Positions 52,169 to 59,254 of a stretch of DNA of 64,000 bases are shown in pieces. The first letter of the stretch is position 1; the number at the start of each line of letters is the position of its first letter. Made by a program: the position numbers and the translations under genes. The notes under the pieces are model-generated. The model was not told the DNA's origin. It made no database searches and saw only the letters and a list, made by a program, of their open reading frames with translations. The DNA is taken from NCBI GenBank assembly GCA_016235265.1, contig JACRLI010000004.1:1-64000 (forward strand), read 5' to 3'. The DNA comes from Candidatus Eisenbacteria bacterium. GTDB taxonomy: Bacteria > Eisenbacteria > RBG-16-71-46 > JACRLI01.

Positions 52169-52675
52169 CTACGAGTCCTTCTCCTCCGGCTCGCTCCACT
52201 CCGTCTCGCCGTTGACCAGCGAGATGTCCGCCGATTCCAGGACTTCCTTCGCCTCGTCCTCGCGCGTGGGGGGCACCAGCAGGTCGTGCTCGCCGCTGGG
52301 GGCGGTGCTCAGCGTGCCGGGCGCGAAGCGCACCGCGGGGATGTGACTCTGGTCGAGCAGCTGGCGGCGCGCCTCCACCTCCCACTCCTCGCTGCTGGAG
52401 AACACGCTGGTCCACGGCGAGGTGTCGGCGGCGCCCAGGTCGCTCTCGCACACGTAGCGCCCCTCGCTCTCCTGCGCGCACTCCTCGCAGATGGGCGATT
52501 CACACGCCACGCAGTGCGCGATGGCCTCGCGCCTCGGATGTTCCGTGCAGGTCTCGCCCATCTCCGGCACCACCGCGCCGCAGTGCGGACAGTAGCCGTG
52601 CGAAGGGTCGAAGATGGCCGCGCAGTTCTCGCAGGTTTCGGGGCTGGATTCGCTCTCGTTGAATTCGTCGCTCAT
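52169..52675 (-). CDS. Zinc-ribbon/B-box protein with DUF2007-like domain
   Basis: A 168-residue soluble acidic protein. CENCAAIF ... YCPHCGAVV is a zinc ribbon, and CTEHPRREAIAHCVACESPICEECA is a B-box-like second zinc site. The C-terminal part (EWEVEARRQLLDQSHIPAVR ... LVPPTREDEAKEVLES) resembles DUF2007, a prokaryotic signal-transducing domain. It may act as an adaptor. It is the last gene of the two-component operon, 37 bp after the YbbR gene. Confidence 0.72.
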   Translation of the reverse strand: MSDEFNESESSPETCENCAAIFDPSHGYCPHCGAVVPEMGETCTEHPRREAIAHCVACESPICEECAQESEGRYVCESDLGAADTSPWTSVFSSSEEWEVEARRQLLDQSHIPAVRFAPGTLSTAPSGEHDLLVPPTREDEAKEVLESADISLVNGETEWSEPEEKDS

Positions 52676-52712
52676 CGGACCTTTCCCCTCGTGGGGGCCT
52701 CGCGGCCCCGCG

Positions 52713-53354
52713 TCAGGGTGAGATGACCTTCGCCCGCACCTGCGGCGGGCTCACATTGAGGTACGGCGAGCCGGGGCGCAGCGCCACCGTGCCCTCGCTG
52801 CCCGCGGCCTCCCGGCGCGGGTGGAAGGGCTCGGTCGGCACCCAGGACATCCGCGCCAGCAGGGACGCGGGGCCGTCCACGTTCACACTTTCGGGTTCCG
52901 CGCGGCACGCCAGCGCGGGGTTCCTCGATTCCGTCACCACCCGTACCGGCAGCCGCGCGCGCTGGCGGCGGTCCATCTGCAGCGCCAGCGTCTCGGGCTC
53001 GGCCACCTGGGCGGCGCTCACGGTGATGCCCGGGGGCAGTTGCACGTCCCGCGGGCTCAACAGGTGTCGCACGCTGCCCGGGCCGGCCTCGGCCAGGTCC
53101 ACCTGCACCCAGGTGCCGCGCAGCAGCGCCAGGTAGATGTCGCGGCCGCGGCCCCGGAAGCTCACCAGCGCATCCCCGGGCACGCGGCCCATGGCCACCA
53201 GCGAGTCGGAGAGATTCACCAGGCGCAGCGGCACGCGGAACTTGAGCTCCTGCTCACGGTCGGTGGCCACGTGCAGGAACACCAGCATCGCCAGGAGCAG
53301 CGACATCATCTTGATGCCCAGGTTGCCGAACAGCCACCGCAGCAGCGCCATCAT
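52713..53354 (-). CDS. YbbR-like (CdaR-type) protein
   Basis: A 213-residue protein with an N-terminal membrane helix (LGIKMMSLLLAMLVFLHV) and YbbR-like repeats facing outside (FRVPLRLVNLSDSLVAMGRV ... RLPVRVV). In Firmicutes YbbR regulates the diadenylate cyclase CdaA, but no cyclase gene is here. The ATG overlaps the response-regulator stop (ATGA). The linkage to a sigma54 regulator is unusual and suggests envelope sensing, as inference. Confidence 0.78.
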   Translation of the reverse strand: MMALLRWLFGNLGIKMMSLLLAMLVFLHVATDREQELKFRVPLRLVNLSDSLVAMGRVPGDALVSFRGRGRDIYLALLRGTWVQVDLAEAGPGSVRHLLSPRDVQLPPGITVSAAQVAEPETLALQMDRRQRARLPVRVVTESRNPALACRAEPESVNVDGPASLLARMSWVPTEPFHPRREAAGSEGTVALRPGSPYLNVSPPQVRAKVISP

Positions 53355-54811
53355 GATTCGTCCGCGTCCATCTCGGCGGCATCCGCTCCCGGTTCCGTCG
53401 CGCCCGCTCCCAGTTCATCCGCGCCGGCCCCCGGTTCCGCCGCGCCCGGACCCACCGCCAGGCCGTAGCGTTCCATCCGCGAGTACAGCGTGCGCCGGGT
53501 GAGACCCAGCAGCCGCGCCGCCTGGCTCTTGTTGCCCTGGGCCCGCGCGATCGCCTTCAATATCAGGTCCTTCTCGAGGTCCTCGAGAACCAGCCCGCCC
53601 GGCGGGAAGTCCACGTCCAGCCCGCCCGCGGCCGCGGGCCGGGCCGCCAGCGCCGGCAGGTGCTCCACCCCGATCGGGCCGGGCCCGGCGGTGATCACGA
53701 TCCGCTGCACCAGGTTCTCCAGCTCGCGCACGTTGCCCGGGTAGGCGTACTCGATCAGCCGCTTGCGGGCCTCGGGCGAGAGCGTCTCCAGGCACGCGCC
53801 GTGCTGCTTCAGGAAGTGCTCCAGCAGCAGCGCCACGTCCGCGCCGCGCTCGCGCAGCGGCGGCAGGTGGATGGGGAACACGTTGAGCCGGTAGAACAGG
53901 TCCTCGCGGAACTCCCGCTTGGCGATGGCGCCCTCGAGGTCGCGGTTGGTGGCCGAGAGGATGCGGCAGTCGGACACCAGCGGCTGCGTGCCGCCCACGC
54001 GCAGGAACGTCTTTTCCTCCAGCACCTGGAGGATCTTCACCTGCAGCGCCGGGGTGATGTCGCCCACTTCGTCGAGGAAGATGCTGCCGCCGTGCGCCAG
54101 CTCGAAGCGCCCCGGCTTCTCGCGCACCGCCCCGGTGAAGGAGCCCTTCTCGTGCCCGAACAGCTCGCTCTCGAGCAGGTTCTCCGGGATCGCGCCGCAG
54201 TTCACCTTCACGAACGGCCCGGAGGCGCGCGCGCTGCGGAAGTGGATGGCCCGCGCCAGCACGTCCTTGCCGGTGCCCGATTCCCCCCGCAGCAGCACCG
54301 TGGCGTCGGTGGCCGCCACGCGCTCCGCCAGCGCCATGGCCTTCTGCATGGTCTGGGAGCGGCCGATCACCTTCTCGAAGCCGGCGATGCTGCCCAGCGA
54401 CTCACGCAGCAGCTCGTTCTCGCGCGCGAGCCGCTCCCGCTCGCGGCGGTCCTCCACCTTGGCGCCCACCTTGCGCACGCGCACCCGCAGCTCGTCGAGC
54501 TGCACCGGCTTGTTCAGAAAGTCGAACGCGCCGTCGCGCATGGCCTGCACCGCGGCGTCCACGGTGGCAAACGCGGTGAGCAGGATCACCTCGGTGTCCG
54601 GGTGGTCCCGCTTGATGATGCGCAGCAGCTCCAGCCCGTCGGGGGGCTCCATGCGCAGGTCGGTGATCACCAGGTCGAACCGCCGCGCCGCCAGGGCGCC
54701 CACCGCCCCCGGGCCGGAGTGCTCCACGCGCACGGCGTGGCCCTCCTCGGCCAGGGTGTCACCCAGCAGCTTCGCCAGGCGGGGCTCGTCGTCCACCAGC
54801 AGCAGGTCCAA
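53351..54811 (-). CDS. NtrC-family sigma54-dependent response regulator
   Basis: A 486-residue activator. The receiver domain starts MDLLLVDDEP with the phospho-acceptor Asp51 (VITDLRM). The AAA+ domain has Walker A GESGTGKD (176-183), the sigma54-contact loop GSFTGA (223-228) and Walker B FLDE (245-248). A Fis-type HTH follows (KSQAARLLGLTRRTLYSRME). The C-terminus adds a repetitive Gly/Ala/Glu/Asp tail (EPGAGADELGAGATEPGA), unusual for the family. The start is TTG with GGAGG six bases before, one base past the kinase stop. It activates sigma54 promoters; the one at 51889 is a nearby candidate. Confidence 0.92.
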   Translation of the reverse strand: MDLLLVDDEPRLAKLLGDTLAEEGHAVRVEHSGPGAVGALAARRFDLVITDLRMEPPDGLELLRIIKRDHPDTEVILLTAFATVDAAVQAMRDGAFDFLNKPVQLDELRVRVRKVGAKVEDRRERERLARENELLRESLGSIAGFEKVIGRSQTMQKAMALAERVAATDATVLLRGESGTGKDVLARAIHFRSARASGPFVKVNCGAIPENLLESELFGHEKGSFTGAVREKPGRFELAHGGSIFLDEVGDITPALQVKILQVLEEKTFLRVGGTQPLVSDCRILSATNRDLEGAIAKREFREDLFYRLNVFPIHLPPLRERGADVALLLEHFLKQHGACLETLSPEARKRLIEYAYPGNVRELENLVQRIVITAGPGPIGVEHLPALAARPAAAGGLDVDFPPGGLVLEDLEKDLILKAIARAQGNKSQAARLLGLTRRTLYSRMERYGLAVGPGAAEPGAGADELGAGATEPGADAAEMDADES

Positions 54812-54812
54812 C

Positions 54813-56153
54813 TCACGCCTCCGACGCGGGAAAAGTCAGGCGAAACGCCGTGCCGCGGCCCACGCGGCTGTCCACTTCGACCCGGCCGCGGTGCTCGCGG
54901 ACGATCCGGTCCACCACCGCCAGCCCCAGCCCGGTGCCCCGTTCCTTGCTCGAGTAGAACGGGTCGAAGATGCGCCGCAGCGCGTCCTTCGGGATGCCCT
55001 GCCCGGTATCGCGCACCTCGCACTGCCAGCCCCGGTCGCGGCGCTCCAGCGACAGCGTCAGCTCGCCGCCTCCGGGCATGGCGTCCTGGGCGTTCAGGAC
55101 CAGGTTCAGCAGCACCTGGCGTATGCCGGCGGGGCTGCCGCGAAGCATGGCCGGTCCGTCGGAGGCGTAGCGGGTCGCCACGCGGATGCCGCGCTTGCCC
55201 AGCTCGGGCTCGCACAGCAGCCGCACGCGCTCCATGGCCTCGCGGAGGTCCAGCTCCTCCGGCGCGGCGGGGTCGCTGCGCGCGAAATCCAGGTAGGTGG
55301 ACAGGATGCCGTTGAGCCGCTCCACTTCCTCCGGGATATATTGCCAGATTTCGTCGTCCGGCGGGGCGTTCTTCAACCGCTCCGCGGTGGCCCGCACGAT
55401 GGCCAGCGGATTGCGGATCTCGTGGGCCATGGTGGCGGCCAGCTGCCCCATGGTGGCCATGGTCTCGCTGCGCCGGGCCCGCTCCTCGGCCGCGATCAGC
55501 CCGCGCGTGGCGCGCGCGAAGAAGACGCCCAGCAGCAGGATCGCCAGCGTGGATACCACCGCGACCCCCCAGAGGTCCCGCCGCAGCCGCTCCAGCCCCT
55601 CGAAGAAGCCCGCATCGGCCTCCACCGCCAGCACCGCGCGGACCCCGCCGGAGTCCGGCGCGACCGGCGCGTAGGCCGCCTTGTATCGCCGCGCGCCGAG
55701 CGCGAACACCGCGCTGGCCGAAGGCCGCCCCAGCAGGGCCTCGGCCGGGGCGGCGCGGTCGAAGGACAGCGAAGGCTGCCGAGTCTCCAGCGGCGGGTCC
55801 GCGTCGAGGTCCAGCAGCGTCTTGAGCTCCCGGTCGAAGAGGAACACGGTGCGGATCCAGCCGGTGCTCTCGCGGGTGCGCTGGAGCTGGTGGCGCAGCG
55901 TGGCATAGGCGTAGCCGAACTCGCCGTTGTCCAGGAGATCGCGCAGTTCGTCGGAAGTGATGCGGGATGCCGCGGTCACGGCCACCGCGGTGAGGCTGCG
56001 GCTGAGTTCGCGCTCCCAGGTGGTCCGGATGGTGCGGTAGTAGAACCAGCCTGCGGCGTTGACCACCAGCAGGACCAGCACGAGGAAGAACAGCGTCCAG
56101 CCCAGCTGGACGACGTGAAGGGGGATCTTGGGGCGCGGGGAGTGGACTTTCAT
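54813..56153 (-). CDS. Membrane sensor histidine kinase (NtrB/AtoS-like)
   Basis: A 446-residue kinase with two membrane helices (~16-34 and ~196-212) around a periplasmic sensor region (~40-190). The phospho-His is His244 in MAHEIRNPLAIVRATAERL; the N-box QVLLNLVLNAQDAMPG and G-boxes DTGQGIP and GTGLGLAVV complete the core. It phosphorylates the regulator encoded next. The ligand is unknown. The ATG at 56153 lacks a good ribosome site. An intrinsic terminator lies 43 bp upstream in the leader, so expression may depend on read-through or another promoter. Confidence 0.9.
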   Translation of the reverse strand: MKVHSPRPKIPLHVVQLGWTLFFLVLVLLVVNAAGWFYYRTIRTTWERELSRSLTAVAVTAASRITSDELRDLLDNGEFGYAYATLRHQLQRTRESTGWIRTVFLFDRELKTLLDLDADPPLETRQPSLSFDRAAPAEALLGRPSASAVFALGARRYKAAYAPVAPDSGGVRAVLAVEADAGFFEGLERLRRDLWGVAVVSTLAILLLGVFFARATRGLIAAEERARRSETMATMGQLAATMAHEIRNPLAIVRATAERLKNAPPDDEIWQYIPEEVERLNGILSTYLDFARSDPAAPEELDLREAMERVRLLCEPELGKRGIRVATRYASDGPAMLRGSPAGIRQVLLNLVLNAQDAMPGGGELTLSLERRDRGWQCEVRDTGQGIPKDALRRIFDPFYSSKERGTGLGLAVVDRIVREHRGRVEVDSRVGRGTAFRLTFPASEA

Positions 56154-56195
56154 GGCTGCCCGGCATACTGAGCGGCGCGGGAGACTCGCTCAACC

Positions 56196-56226
56196 AAAAA
56201 AAAAGTGGGCGGCTTTCGCCGCCCAC
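56196..56226 (-). terminator. Strong intrinsic terminator upstream of the kinase gene
   Basis: On the minus strand GTGGGCGGC closes a GAAA tetraloop with its perfect nine-bp complement and is followed by nine T. This is a textbook terminator. It lies in the 5' region of the kinase gene, not after any known minus-strand gene. Confidence 0.85.
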
Positions 56227-56400
56227 GGGACACCGGACGCTGGCCGCTTCTCGTCCGGCATCTTTCTGTTTTCTAAAGCGGAAGTGATCCCCGCCTCGAA
56301 GTCGTTCCGTTTGCTCGCCGGCACTCCGATCTACTGGCGCCCCGGCAGTTCCTGGTCTCGAGCTTGGCAGGGAACCTCACGCACCTTGTTCCCGACCTAA
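56196..56400 (-). ncRNA. Candidate small RNA or attenuator leader ahead of the two-component operon
   Basis: Minus-strand RNA from about 56400 to the terminator contains no convincing gene. It can form GGGAAC...GUUCCC, GCUCG...CGAGC and CCGGAC...GUCCGG stems before the terminator. A weak promoter (TTGAAA, 15 bp, TATTAG; about 56402-56424) lies at its 5' side. It is either an independent small RNA or a leader that ends transcription early unless a signal prevents it. No antiterminator pairing was obvious. Confidence 0.45.
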
Positions 56401-56463
56401 TACCTCAGATGCGCTGTTTTCAAGGTGGATGCGAAGATTTTTCGCCCCCTCCCGAAGAAATCT

Positions 56464-56472
56464 TGCTAGGCT
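56464..56472 (+). promoter_or_regulatory. Extended -10 promoter of the DUF2064 gene
   Basis: TGC followed by TAGGCT (56467-56472) is an extended -10 with no clear -35. The start expected near 56479 leaves only about six bases before the ATG at 56485. Confidence 0.45.
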
Positions 56473-56484
56473 ACAACTTGTTAT

Positions 56485-57162
56485 ATGCAAAAGACTTGCG
56501 CTGATTTCCATATCGCGGTCATGGCCCGGGAGCCGGTCCCCGGGCGGGTGAAGACCCGCCTGGCGGCGGCCCTGGGGCCGGTGCGGGCGGCGGAGTTGTA
56601 CGGGGGGTTCCTGGCGGACACGCTGGGGCTGGTCACCCGCTTGCGCCTGCCCGCGTCGGTGTTCACCACCGGAGGGCGGCTGGCGGGGTTCCGCGAGCTC
56701 GCCCCGGCCGGCACGAGCTGGGTCCCCCAGGGATCCGGCGACCTTGGGGCGCGCATGCGGCGCGCCTTCGCGGCCTGCTTCCGCGCCGGCGCACGTCGCG
56801 TCGTGATGCTGGGCACCGACAGTCCCGGGCTGCCTGCGCGTCACGTGCGGGCCGCGTTTCGCGCCCTCGACCGCTGCGACGTCGTGCTCGGGCCGGCCCT
56901 CGACGGCGGGTACTACCTCGTCGGCCTGGATCGGCCCCGCCCCGAGCTGTTGCGTGGCATGCCATGGGGCGAACCGTCCCTGCTGGAGGCGACCGCCCGG
57001 CGCGCACGCGAGACCGGCGCGGGCCTGGCTCTCACCGATCCCTGGTTCGACGTGGACAATGCGCGCGACCTGGCGCTGCTCAGGGACCTGGCGGCAAGGG
57101 GAGAGTTCCGACCGAGGCCTCGGCACACTCTGAGAATCCTGGAGAAGTTCGCGAGGAGCTGA
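56485..57162 (+). CDS. TIGR04282/DUF2064-family glycosyltransferase-like protein
   Basis: A 225-residue GT-A fold protein. IAVMAREPVPGRVKTRLAAALG is the N-terminal family signature, VVMLGTDSPGLPARHVRAAF is the central block, and VLGPALDGGYYLVGLD follows. Family members have been linked to arsenosugar or other nucleotide-sugar-like transfer, but function is mostly unknown. The very short leader fits near-leaderless translation. An 18-bp minisatellite starts just after its stop. Confidence 0.85.
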   Translation: MQKTCADFHIAVMAREPVPGRVKTRLAAALGPVRAAELYGGFLADTLGLVTRLRLPASVFTTGGRLAGFRELAPAGTSWVPQGSGDLGARMRRAFAACFRAGARRVVMLGTDSPGLPARHVRAAFRALDRCDVVLGPALDGGYYLVGLDRPRPELLRGMPWGEPSLLEATARRARETGAGLALTDPWFDVDNARDLALLRDLAARGEFRPRPRHTLRILEKFARS

Positions 57163-57163
57163 G

Positions 57164-57307
57164 GGCGCAGGGGCGAGCCTCGGCGCGGGAGCAAGCTTCG
57201 GCGCAGGGGCGAGCCTCGGCGCGGGAGCGAGCTTCGGCGCAGGGGCGAGCTTCTGCCCAGCGGCGGGCTCCGGCGCAGCAGCGGGCTTCGGTCCAGCGGC
57301 GCACCGA
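57164..57307. repeat. 18-bp minisatellite, eight units
   Basis: Eight tandem 18-bp units occur, for example GGCGCAGGGGCGAGCCTC alternating with GGCGCGGGAGCGAGCTTC, so units 1-4 show a 36-bp higher-order period. Units become more divergent toward the right. In one frame the repeat would encode Ala-Gln-Gly-Arg-Ala-Ser, but there is no start signal. The following 57308-57432 holds no gene that I can support. Confidence 0.85.
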
Positions 57308-57432
57308 CCCTGCGAAACGAGAGGCGGACCGCCGGGTCACCGTGCGGTCCACCTCCGTGTTTCCGTGTTCGGATGACGCCCTGGTGATTCTCCGCTCGAT
57401 CGCCCGGCGCGCCGGCCGGGAACTCGAGCTGC

Positions 57433-57987
57433 CTAGACCTTCCGGCGCAGCGCCAGCAGCGCCACTCCGCCGAGCAGCATCAGGCCCAGCGTGCCGGGCT
57501 CCGGCGTGCACGCGGCCTTGAACGCCACGGTTCCGTCCGGGAACGGGTTGCCACCCGCGGTCATCGGCGGGATGTGGTAATCGCGGATGGTGATCGAGTG
57601 CGTCCCGGATCCGAACACATGCAGGCCGTTGCTGAACCTGCCGTCCGCGAGTGCCAGGTCGGGATCCCCGGTGTACGGAGGCGCGGTCCTGGGGTCGAGC
57701 AATCCGAGCGCATCCCAGTCCGGGACCTTCGGCGTGGTGAACACCAGCTTGCCGAAGTCGTAGACTTCAAACGCGTCGGACACCACCCAGATGTCCGTGA
57801 TCGTGAACGCCACGTTGCACGCGGACTCCCAGTCCCAGTTGCCCGTGAAGAAGGAACCCTCCGCCATGTTCTCATCGAGCCTCACCCAGGAGCCGTCAAG
57901 CGGCATGGGCGCGGCGTGGACGGGGCCGGCGACCAGCGCGAGCAGCAGCGCGCCGGCGATGAGGGGGAGAAACCTCGGGACTCTCAT
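57433..57987 (-). CDS. PEP-CTERM secreted protein, paralogue 1
   Basis: A 184-residue exported protein with a signal peptide (MRVPRFLPLIAGALLLALVA). The C-terminus has the PEP motif followed by a hydrophobic helix and basic end (PEPGTLGLMLLGGVALLALR), the signal for exosortase sorting and anchoring; no exosortase is in the window. The core (LDGSWVRLDENM ... FTITDIWVVSDAFEVYDFG) is a beta-sandwich-like domain shared with paralogue 2. The ATG has GGGAGGT five bases upstream. It has the same length as paralogue 2 and is clearly similar by eye. Confidence 0.85.
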   Translation of the reverse strand: MRVPRFLPLIAGALLLALVAGPVHAAPMPLDGSWVRLDENMAEGSFFTGNWDWESACNVAFTITDIWVVSDAFEVYDFGKLVFTTPKVPDWDALGLLDPRTAPPYTGDPDLALADGRFSNGLHVFGSGTHSITIRDYHIPPMTAGGNPFPDGTVAFKAACTPEPGTLGLMLLGGVALLALRRKV

Positions 57988-58026
57988 GGGCGACCTCCCA
58001 CTTGGACCGCGTGACCGCGGCCTGAC

Positions 58027-58165
58027 CCAGCCCTCCGTGCGAAGCCGCACGTTCGCATCCGTACGCCGCTGCCGGTGCAAGGGCGTGGTTCGCGGCGGCA
58101 CGTCGCGAAACCCACCGACAGCCCGTGCGCAGCCCCGGGATTGCCCGGGGCGGGAATGCTCCCGG
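58027..58165 (-). ncRNA. Structured leader element, copy B (paralogue 1)
   Basis: In the minus-strand RNA a ten-bp helix (complement of 58113-58122 with 58068-58077) encloses an inner hairpin. Two more hairpins follow (54-65 and 36-51 of the 58,000s). It ends in GGAGGGCUGG, which is shared with copy A. A CGGGAGCAUUCCCG hairpin lies at its 5' edge. Copy B has an extra GC hairpin (58132-58151). Differences from copy A keep the pairing (covariation), so the RNA fold rather than the DNA seems conserved. Confidence 0.6.
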
Positions 58166-58194
58166 AACGATCTGGTTTCCAGATTCTGTGAACG

Positions 58195-58223
58195 AGCCTT
58201 GCGCCGCCGCGGGGCGTTGTCAA
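58195..58223 (-). promoter_or_regulatory. Possible promoter of PEP-CTERM paralogue 1
   Basis: A perfect TTGACA (complement of 58218-58223) is 17 bp from AAGGCT, a poor -10. The position is analogous to the good promoter of paralogue 2. Confidence 0.35.
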
Positions 58224-58271
58224 GACTGGTTTCCCACTCCCGGGCGGAGGGGGCTGGGTACCAAGGAAACA

Positions 58272-58300
58272 GCGGACCGCCCGTCTCGCGGGCGATCCGC
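58272..58300 (-). terminator. Terminator after PEP-CTERM paralogue 2
   Basis: A 12-bp stem (58272-58283 with 58289-58300, one G-T pair) is followed by TGTTTCC on the minus strand. A second perfect eight-bp hairpin lies at 58311-58337 just past the stop. Confidence 0.6.
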
Positions 58301-58350
58301 CGTTGTGCGACCCCGGGTCTTTGGGGGCTACCCGGGGCTACCGCAGTCCC

Positions 58351-58905
58351 TTAGTCGTTCTTCCGGCGCAGGGCCAGCAGGGCCACGCCGCCCAGCAGCA
58401 TCAGGCCCATGGTGCCCGGCTCCGGGGTGGTGGCCTTGAATGCCACCGTGCCGTCCGGGAACGGGCCGGCGCCGACCGCGGTGATGGGGATGTGGTAGTC
58501 CTGGATGGTCAGCGAGTGGGCGCCCGCGCCAAACGTGTACACCGCGCTGCTGAAGTTGCCGCTGGCCAGGGCCACGTCCGGGTCGCTGGTGTACGGCGGG
58601 CTGGTGAACGCGCCGGCGGCGCCGAGGACGTTCCAGTCGGGCATCAGCGGGGTGCTGAATGCCAGCACGCCGAAGTCGTACACGTTGAACGCGTCGGAAA
58701 CCACGGCCCAGTCGGTGATGGTGAAGTCCACGTTGCTGCTCGAGGTGAAGTCATAGCTGCCGGCGAAAAAGCCGCCGACCGGCATGGTCTCATCGAGCAC
58801 CACCCAGCTGCCGTCGAGCGCCAGCGGGGTGGCCATGGCCGGGGCCGCGACGGCCGCGAACACGAGCGCGGCGGCGGACAGGAACACGAGAGCCTTCTGA
58901 CGCAT
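58351..58905 (-). CDS. PEP-CTERM secreted protein, paralogue 2
   Basis: A 184-residue exported protein with a signal peptide (MRQKALVFLSAAALVFAAVA) and a C-terminal PEPGTMGLMLLGGVALLALR anchor. The core (LDGSWVVLDETM ... VVSDAFNVYDFG ... DYHIPI) is similar to that of paralogue 1, and the last ~25 residues are almost identical. The ATG has GGAGG four bases upstream. A good promoter and a structured leader precede it. Tandem duplication of the gene together with its leader is the simplest origin. Confidence 0.86.
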   Translation of the reverse strand: MRQKALVFLSAAALVFAAVAAPAMATPLALDGSWVVLDETMPVGGFFAGSYDFTSSSNVDFTITDWAVVSDAFNVYDFGVLAFSTPLMPDWNVLGAAGAFTSPPYTSDPDVALASGNFSSAVYTFGAGAHSLTIQDYHIPITAVGAGPFPDGTVAFKATTPEPGTMGLMLLGGVALLALRRKND

Positions 58906-58943
58906 GCTGCCTCCAGTTTCGCCGCTTGCGCGGCGCAAAAAGT

Positions 58944-59069
58944 CCAGCCCTCCGTGATGGGGTTTCACGGTCGCACTTCGTGCGCCGCTGCCGGATGTGA
59001 GGGCAGGCCTTCCGGCGCTTCGCCGTCGGGCACATCGGCAGCCCGTGGGCCTGACGGGAATGACCCGGC
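58944..59069 (-). ncRNA. Structured leader element, copy A (paralogue 2)
   Basis: In the minus-strand RNA a 12-bp helix with one bulge (complement of 59031-59042 with 58987-58999) encloses a CGGCG-AAG-CGCCG hairpin. Then come hairpins at 58972-58984 and 58952-58970, and the shared tail GGAGGGCUGG. The 5' edge has CGGGUCAUUCCCG. The fold order and loop-flanking bases match copy B. I know no riboswitch class with this layout; c-di-GMP types do not fit. Confidence 0.62.
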
Positions 59070-59140
59070 AGACTCGGGCGTTCGGCTACTTGGGGCAACC
59101 CGCGGGTCGGTGCAAGGTAGCCTTTGGTATACCGGGTTCG

Positions 59141-59170
59141 AAAGTAGCATTCTCGAGCCCATATTGTCAA
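59141..59170 (-). promoter_or_regulatory. Promoter of PEP-CTERM paralogue 2
   Basis: TTGACA (complement of 59165-59170) and TACTTT (complement of 59141-59146) are 18 bp apart with a TGC before the -10. The leader is about 230 bases. The region 59147-59254 is AT-richer than average and carries no gene. Confidence 0.68.
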
Positions 59171-59254
59171 GAAACAAAGCTGCCATCTGGAGGCTTGAGG
59201 AGGGTGAAATCACGGGTCCTATCGTTGCAAGACAAGTAGTTACGAGGATAGTAT

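Noticed and set aside
57080..57511. Frames across the minisatellite encoding repetitive Ala-Glu-Ala-Arg or Ala-Gln-Gly-Arg protein.
   Set aside because: No ribosome site or homology, and the coding appearance is a consequence of the 18-bp repeat.
58027..59069. Identification of the PEP-CTERM leaders as c-di-GMP or cobalamin riboswitches.
   Set aside because: The required conserved cores (for example the GEMM receptor and B12 box) are not present.
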